NCBI GenBank assembly: GCA_016859345.1
Contig: CM029111.1
Location: forward strand, 15,825,714 to 15,889,713
DNA from: Istiophorus platypterus
Lineage: Eukaryota > Chordata > Actinopteri > Istiophoriformes > Istiophoridae
Length of the DNA stretch: 64,000 nt
Direction: 5' to 3'
Position numbers and translations under genes: made by a program. The notes under the pieces were generated by a model, which had not been told where the DNA came from, did not search any database, and saw nothing but the letters and a program-made list of their open reading frames with translations. Numbering within the stretch: position 1 is the stretch's first letter; each line of letters starts with the position of its first letter. This document shows positions 58,216 to 64,000 of this stretch, piece after piece.

Positions 58216-59232
58216 AAGGAATAGTTTAACATTTTGGGACATCTTTTTGTTTTTTCTTACCGAGAGTTAAATGAGAGAATATCTTAATTTAGAATAAAGA
58301 GGGGAATCAGCTAACCGGGCTGCATCCAAGGAAGAACATCCCGCATAACAGTACCCGTGAATGTCACATTACATTTTTCTTTTTCTAATCTGTTCAAAAA
58401 AAAAAAACTTGCGGTTTCATGAGATTATGTGCAAGACATTTTTACTTTATCGGGCTTGGTGAAATCCGAAAAGGATGCATTACCTTTATTGCAACCCGCG
58501 TAATGTTATTATGCCGAGTTAGCCGTGTTACAAAAGTAGCAAGAGAGGGCGGAGGCAAACGCATGCGAGAAAGACGTGTGAGATCTCAGTTAGATGAGAG
58601 GATTGATACCGTTCTCGTTTCCGTCCATTTTAAGAAGGAAGAGCACTTAGCTTAGCTTAGCCTAGCATGACGATCGGAAGCAGCGGGTGGACGGCTAGCC
58701 GGGCTCTTTCCAAAGCTAACCAAGTCCCTCTACAGTTCACTAAATCACACGTTCTATCTTTATATGTTTAATGTAAATCAAAGTGCACTGTAGAGCTGCG
58801 TCTCCTTTTGCAGGGGCCTCTTTTTTTATTTTTTAGCTTTGTACGGAGCCAGGCTAGTTTCTGGTCATTATGCTAAGCTAAGATAAGCTAAGCTAACCAT
58901 CTCATGGATGCGGTTTCATATTTAATTGACGGAAAAGAGCAGAGTTGTAGTGGTGGCTATGAGGTACACTCAAATATATATAGTGAGATACACTTTAATA
59001 CACATTAAGGCAAATTATCATTAAACTCTGTGGTGGTGTGTGCGTGTGTTGACAAGAGGTGGAAGCTAATAGCTGCCTATGAGTGTTACACTGTTACATA
59101 TTATATTATGGATTTGTTACTTCGTCCATGTGCAGTTGATTTGGGTCCAATTTTAACTATTCAGCATTTAAGAACTGCACCGCTGGACGTAAGTGTGGAA
59201 TGAAACTTCTCATCTCCCTCAAACTGTTCCTT
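58216..59232. mobile_element. 1.0-kb TA-flanked TIR element, composite
   Basis: Left end AAGGAATAGTTT and right end AAACTGTTCCTT are inverted repeats with one mismatch in 12; TA flanks both ends (58214-58215, 59233-59234). Internal inverted TTAGCTTAGCTTAGC/GCTAAGCTAAGATAAGCTAA arms are at about 58648 and 58872. It is much longer than the copy at 38444, and its GAGAGTTAAATGAGAGAA word recurs about 330 bp later as TTAGATGAGAGGATTGATAC, so foreign sequence interrupts it. No coding capacity. Confidence 0.6.
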
Positions 59233-59989
59233 TAAAATCACACACAGTCATAAGGAAATCTGCATCTCTTCATATCGTTCTCTTTAAAGCCAAATCTGTG
59301 CTGTTTCTTTGTTGTTGTTTTTACCGTGAACACTGCTGAGGTCAGTGTGCAATTACAGCAGTCAGCATACGCCACAGGCGTCAGATGGGGGTCGATGCGG
59401 CGTGTAACCAGATCCCACATTTTTACGACCGGAGGAGCTGCTGACGCACAAGCCCGACGACCACGGACCAACTGAGGCCGAGACCCACAAGGACACAGGC
59501 AGCGCCGTCTTCAGCCGGGCGCCATAAAAGAACGCTCTGAAAACACAAACCGTGCGCTCCCAGTTTATTGATTTCATAATTAGCCTGCGTAATGGCTCTC
59601 TAGTGACGTCGGGGGACGGGTCTGCCTGCCGCCCCCCCGTCCTTTTCCTCTTCCCCCTTTGGTAGAAAGACCTCAGGTGCAGTGTGACAGGGTTATTACT
59701 TTGCCTCCCTTGGGTTTCATAAAAAATTACCTGCTCCTGTGTGCGCAACATCATCACGGGGAACCTCCAAGGAGCTGGTTTAGTGTTTTGCAAGGGGCAA
59801 ATTTAAACGGATTTAATAGCGGAACAGTGGTTAAAATCGTCTGCGGCTCAATTTTCAATAAACCCGGCAGCAAAAAGGAGGGCAGGGAGGAGGAGCAGTG
59901 AAGCTGCCATGATTTTATCTGCAGCCTTTGCCCTGCTAACAAAAAAAAGAAAAGAGAAAACGTGCACTGTTTCAGGGAGAAAAGACATA

Positions 59990-60200
59990 TTATTCACTTT
60001 TCTGAGTTATTAAGCAAAATGCAGGCATGAATTTCCTAAGGCACGATTTTACATCTCAGACTTCTTCATCTCAGGCCTCTGCCCCGACAGTTTTTTGGCA
60101 TTGCTTATTATGTTTTAATGGGATAAAACCATTAATGTTTCATGGCAGTCACTAATCCCTGATTCTCATGAATTAGTTAAATGTATAGTTATGCTCGCTG
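59990..60200. promoter_or_regulatory. Candidate cis-regulatory island
   Basis: Repeat-free AT-rich stretch with TTTTAATGGGATAAAACCAT (an imperfect palindrome centred on GATAAAA), TAATCC, CATGAATTAG and TTAGTTAAATG. The look resembles conserved vertebrate enhancers, but this is a pattern judgement only. Confidence 0.25.
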
Positions 60201-63200
60201 GCGCTGAAGTTTTTATTTATTTATTTATCTATTTTTTTAAATAGGAGTCTGGGCTGCAGCTTAAACTCAACAGGAACAGTTGTGGCCCCGGGAAATTATT
60301 TGACAACTCCATCTAATGAGTTCTCACTCACTCTGAGACCATGTGGAGAGATTGTGTCTTGTGTATATCCAGCACAAAGTATTTCAGTCAAACCAGGATA
60401 AGTCATGAATGTGCATCTTACAGTTGGAGTGCAGTTTTGTTGTTGTTTTTTTTTTGTTGTTTATTTTTTTTTACAAACAGAGAGAGCAAACTCTGCCTCG
60501 GTGTGATTTTGACAGCGTTGCTGCGCGGCAAAACACAGAGAATCTCATTTGCAAAATGCCAGGTGTGCAACTCTTCTCTCCGAAGGAAACTATGAGATAT
60601 GCATGAGGTGGAAAACGATGCCTGTCAGCTCTGATGGTCTGATCATTTAAACTCGTAACTCTTACTCGAGCTAATCTCCCTCGACTCTAAAGAGGTGGGA
60701 GCATCAAAGAATGTCGGAAAACGATCTGTCCTCCAAAAAGTGGCCCCAAAATGCATTCTGTCTATGTTCAAGTGACAAAGCCTGCTAGTGTAGCTGTAAT
60801 CGCGACGGGAGCAAAGCGGGAATCCAGCTGACGGTTTTGTATAGACTCCGTGCATCAGCTGTGTAGCAGACGGTCCCATCAATTCCCATAGAAAAGTGGG
60901 GAGCAACTGTGTGCTGACCTTTCAGACGTTTTGGAAGTTAACCAACCCACCAATTGGTCTTGGTCATTGAAGTATTTTCTCTCGTAAAACTGAAAAATAC
61001 TCAATAAAGAATGACTCTTACCTTTGTGTCGAATTTTTTTTTCTTTTTTTTTTAAGTGTGTAATCGCATTGTTGTTGCTTTGTATGTCAAACAAAACCCC
61101 GAATCATAACAACTGCACTTCCCACCAAGTGTCAGGAACCGTTTTGTGTTGTCTGTGCCGCAACAGAAAACTCGCCTAAGTTTACTAACTAACAAAAAAA
61201 TTGATATTTACGTCCTAGCAGAAGTGCCTTCGAAATGTATTTTTTACTTTATTTGCATTTTAAAAATGCAGACTAACCATTGGTTTGATAAATGTACGTC
61301 TGATGAACCTCCAGTGAAGAGCGGCGCACAGCTGCTTCCCTTGTTGTTTCTGTTGTGGGAGTTTCAAGGATGGTCTAGGTGTTGTAGACCAACAAACATT
61401 GGACAGTCGGATGGGTCGATAAAACTTCGGACTTTTAACAGCGACAGACACTGGTTTCCCCTCTACAAGTGTATTTAGTCTCTGTGCTCCATTCGCTCTG
61501 AGACAGTTCATCTTTGTCCCTTGTGACAAGTGTTCCAGGCTTCCCCTGGTCCCAGTCCTGGTTTTGTTACCAGTGTCTCACCAATGTCTCAGTAACAATG
61601 ATAGCGGCGGTACCCAAACCTTAATGAGCTAGTCATTTAACCCAAACCTCAATGGGCCCCATTGACCAATATCCTCGTAATGTTTTTCTTAAATTTGTTC
61701 CAAAAGAAAGGTCCTAACAAGTCTACCTCAGACCTCACCATGTTTCAAGGCATCATTTTGCAAAGCCGAGTGGGCAACGATCATCCCACAAACCGAAAAC
61801 TATAAAAAGACGACAAAAGATTATTAATCGCAAAATTTAAAAAACAAAAGATGATGGAATTCTGCTTAGGTTGTCTATAGGCTCTCTAATGCATTTCGCA
61901 AGAATGAAACGCATTTTCTCAGCCGCTGTATTTATTCACGTCTCCTCTTCTCCACCAGCTGTGCCCAAACACGTCCACCATTCGTTTAAGATGCCAACGG
62001 TGCCATAAGTAAGTGCGTGCCGCTGATTGAAGGATACCCCCTGGTGAGTCTGAGGGCTGGTGAGTGGTGTCGTTAACCTGGGGCCCAGGGTGTGTCCTTG
62101 ATCTCTTAATGAGACCAGTCATTGAAGCACTGGAAGCCGGAATTTCTAATTAGCCGCCCCTCACTCGAGTTGCAGAAGGTGGTTATTGGAGTCGCGGATG
62201 TGTTATACATTAATGGACTGGTATAGCGTGTGTCGTGTTACGGTGATGGATGCGGAGGAGAGATGCCTTAATCATATGTGCATGCAGTCTGTCAAGCCAG
62301 TGGCGTTGGGTGGGACGATTTTATGTATTTTGTGCCCAGTTGATTTATTCCATCCAGGACTCTTGTTAGATCGCAGCTGATGTATGCTTGTGATACGCCC
62401 CCCACCCCGTTTTTCCCAGCTCCACTTGAAATGTCCCAGTGGCTAAAACAGCCCAAGGTTGGAAGGAGTACCTTTATGTGTGGTGGTACAGGGTAAGACC
62501 ATCTGGTTTGGCTCCACGGTGCTGGCAGGGCTCCACGAGTACAGCTCCTGGTAGCCTGCAGCGCCTCTGGGGGTCCTCGTCACCGTCTGCAAATAGACCT
62601 GCATGTTCCTGGAAGACGCGTCTCCCCCTCGGGCGCCATCTGCAACATCGTGAAGCAGCGGGGAAAATATTCTGTCGTACGAGTCGCGGCAAAATATACC
62701 GTATGAACAGTGTCATCAATTAGTCCCAATAAGATCACTGATGTGGACTGAGGTGTGATTATGGTGCTTGTTTATTTTAAAAGGTACTTTTGTAAAATAC
62801 TGAACAATTATTCATAATTAGAAATGTATGGTAGTTTTAGATATTATAAAGCTTTTGAACTGAAGAAAATGCAATATCTGCACTCAGATGTGTGTAAGTG
62901 TGTTCTTGAGTGTGTATCTTCTTACATAAGAACGAATCCCAAACAAGAAAACATGGTCCAATATCAGAATCCTCATAAAAATGAAAATAAAAAAACGTAA
63001 GTTGCCTTAAAGAAGAGATCTTTTCTCAAGAACAGCTGGTGAATGGGGCCCAGAGCTTCACTAACCTTAGCTCTGTACGTATCCTAACCCGAACAATGAT
63101 CTTTCCTCAGGCCAAACCCAATTGTTTTTTTGTGCCAGAACACAATCAAACCTTAACCATATCATGGTCAGATGGATTTCAACAGGGATTCGTAGCCTAC

Positions 63201-63373
63201 TGGTTATGGAAGCCACAGATAAACAATGTTGACGGGGGCGTCAGACCAGAAACATTTCCGTGTCGTTCTAGAGGGCACGGACATGCAGCTTGCTCTGTTG
63301 GTTTTTCTTGGCTGGAACCCAACAGCGGGGCCAGTCCGATAAACGCAAATGCCCTTGACTCACCAACCCGGCC

Positions 63374-63412
<39 letters not shown>

Positions 63413-64000
63413 CAGCCGCGTGGTCGGTCGGCCTGGCTGAGTGTTGGAGTTTTCCCCCTATTGGCCTCTTTTGAAATTAATGGGTGAAAAACGTATCCTT
63501 TCGCACATTGCGAGAGTACGAGAAAGGCAAACCAGATACGGGGAGCTCTGGCTGTGCGCTCGGTCTCGACCCAGTCGTGTTCCTCTGCGCTCGGCGGTGT
63601 TAAAACAAGGTCTCACTGCCGTGACGCGCTGAAGCTCGTTGATCCAGGGCGTCTGTCCCTCTTCTGCATGTACTGTTCTTTATCTCTGCCGTCCTCACAG
63701 AGAAGCTGCTCAACGCTCTTATTTGTTTATTTGTTTGTTTGTTTATCTATTTATTTCTCTTCTTACAATTATCACTGGAACAAATCAGACCGCCACCTGC
63801 TGCCAGCTGCTCCGGGACCCGACGTTTTTGTTCCCTCTCTGTCGTCGTGATGGAGACGAGGGAGCCCGTCGCTCATCCTCCTCCTCCTCTGACGACCCAT
63901 GAACAGCTGTGCGCAGGCATTGGCAAGGGAGGGGGGGTCTCCAAAGACAACCCCCCGCCCCCCAGCTGTAAAATGGCACAGCATGGTTTAAATGTGACAC
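60201..64000. other. Non-coding to window end, no gene
   Basis: AT-rich with T-rich runs, a repeat-poor stretch at 61900-62400 that may be regulatory, and a CpG-richer end. Open frames of 60-133 codons give no recognisable family. Confidence 0.45.
63368..63411. repeat. (GGCT)n microsatellite
   Basis: About ten GGCT units, giving the Gly-Trp-Leu-Ala repeat in the frame that spans 63039-63440. Confidence 0.95.

Noticed and set aside
1..64000. CRISPR arrays, bacterial operons, riboswitches, prophage or tRNA genes
   Set aside because: None seen. The regular arrays present are vertebrate-type micro- and minisatellites without spacers, and I could not identify a convincing tRNA fold by eye.

Overview
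The window reads as nuclear DNA of a ray-finned (teleost) fish. Evidence: short-exon vertebrate genes with GT/AG introns, very abundant dinucleotide and tetranucleotide microsatellites, CpG-rich first exons, a decayed L2/CR1-group LINE, and several interspersed repeats that I recognise from memory as common in teleost genomes. The species cannot be fixed by eye.

Layout. 1-6748 holds no recognised gene, only repeats and an orphan CpG-rich, promoter-like block near 4.6-5.0 kb. 6749-10783 (minus) is agmat, a mitochondrial agmatinase / guanidino-acid ureohydrolase, with seven exons that I could join in frame. 12328-14961 (plus) is an alpha-tubulin gene of the tuba1 type with four coding exons and 451 residues. 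16977-21997 (minus) is pink1, the mitochondrial quality-control kinase, with eight exons and 575 residues and a perfect NRF-1 site 114 bp before its ATG. 23410-26033 (minus) and 34055-38315 (plus) are two trypsin-like secreted serine proteases arranged head to head, each with five coding exons in matching phases. Between them lie a LINE remnant and a recent 710-bp tandem duplication. From 38.3 kb to 64 kb I find no gene: it is a repeat-rich intergenic or intronic desert with two TA-flanked inverted-repeat elements, a polypurine minisatellite, other minisatellites, a 614-bp tandem duplication and a few AT-rich islands that look like cis-regulatory candidates.

How the genes relate. agmat and the tubulin gene are divergent, 1.5 kb apart; tubulin and pink1 are convergent. 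The two proteases are ancient duplicates: same exon plan, same His/Asp/Ser triad, same Asp at the specificity pocket, same four-disulphide core. Only the plus-strand copy has gained one propeptide-side and one C-terminal cysteine. agmat and pink1 both act in mitochondria, but nothing here shows joint regulation. In human both genes lie on 1p36, which fits an old shared neighbourhood.

I found no sign of a wholly new biological system. The most unusual features are a templated 34-nt inverted insertion inside the 710-bp duplication, the correlated extra cysteine pair in one protease, microsatellites that take up much of short introns or a splice-acceptor tract, and an orphan CpG-rich promoter-like block.
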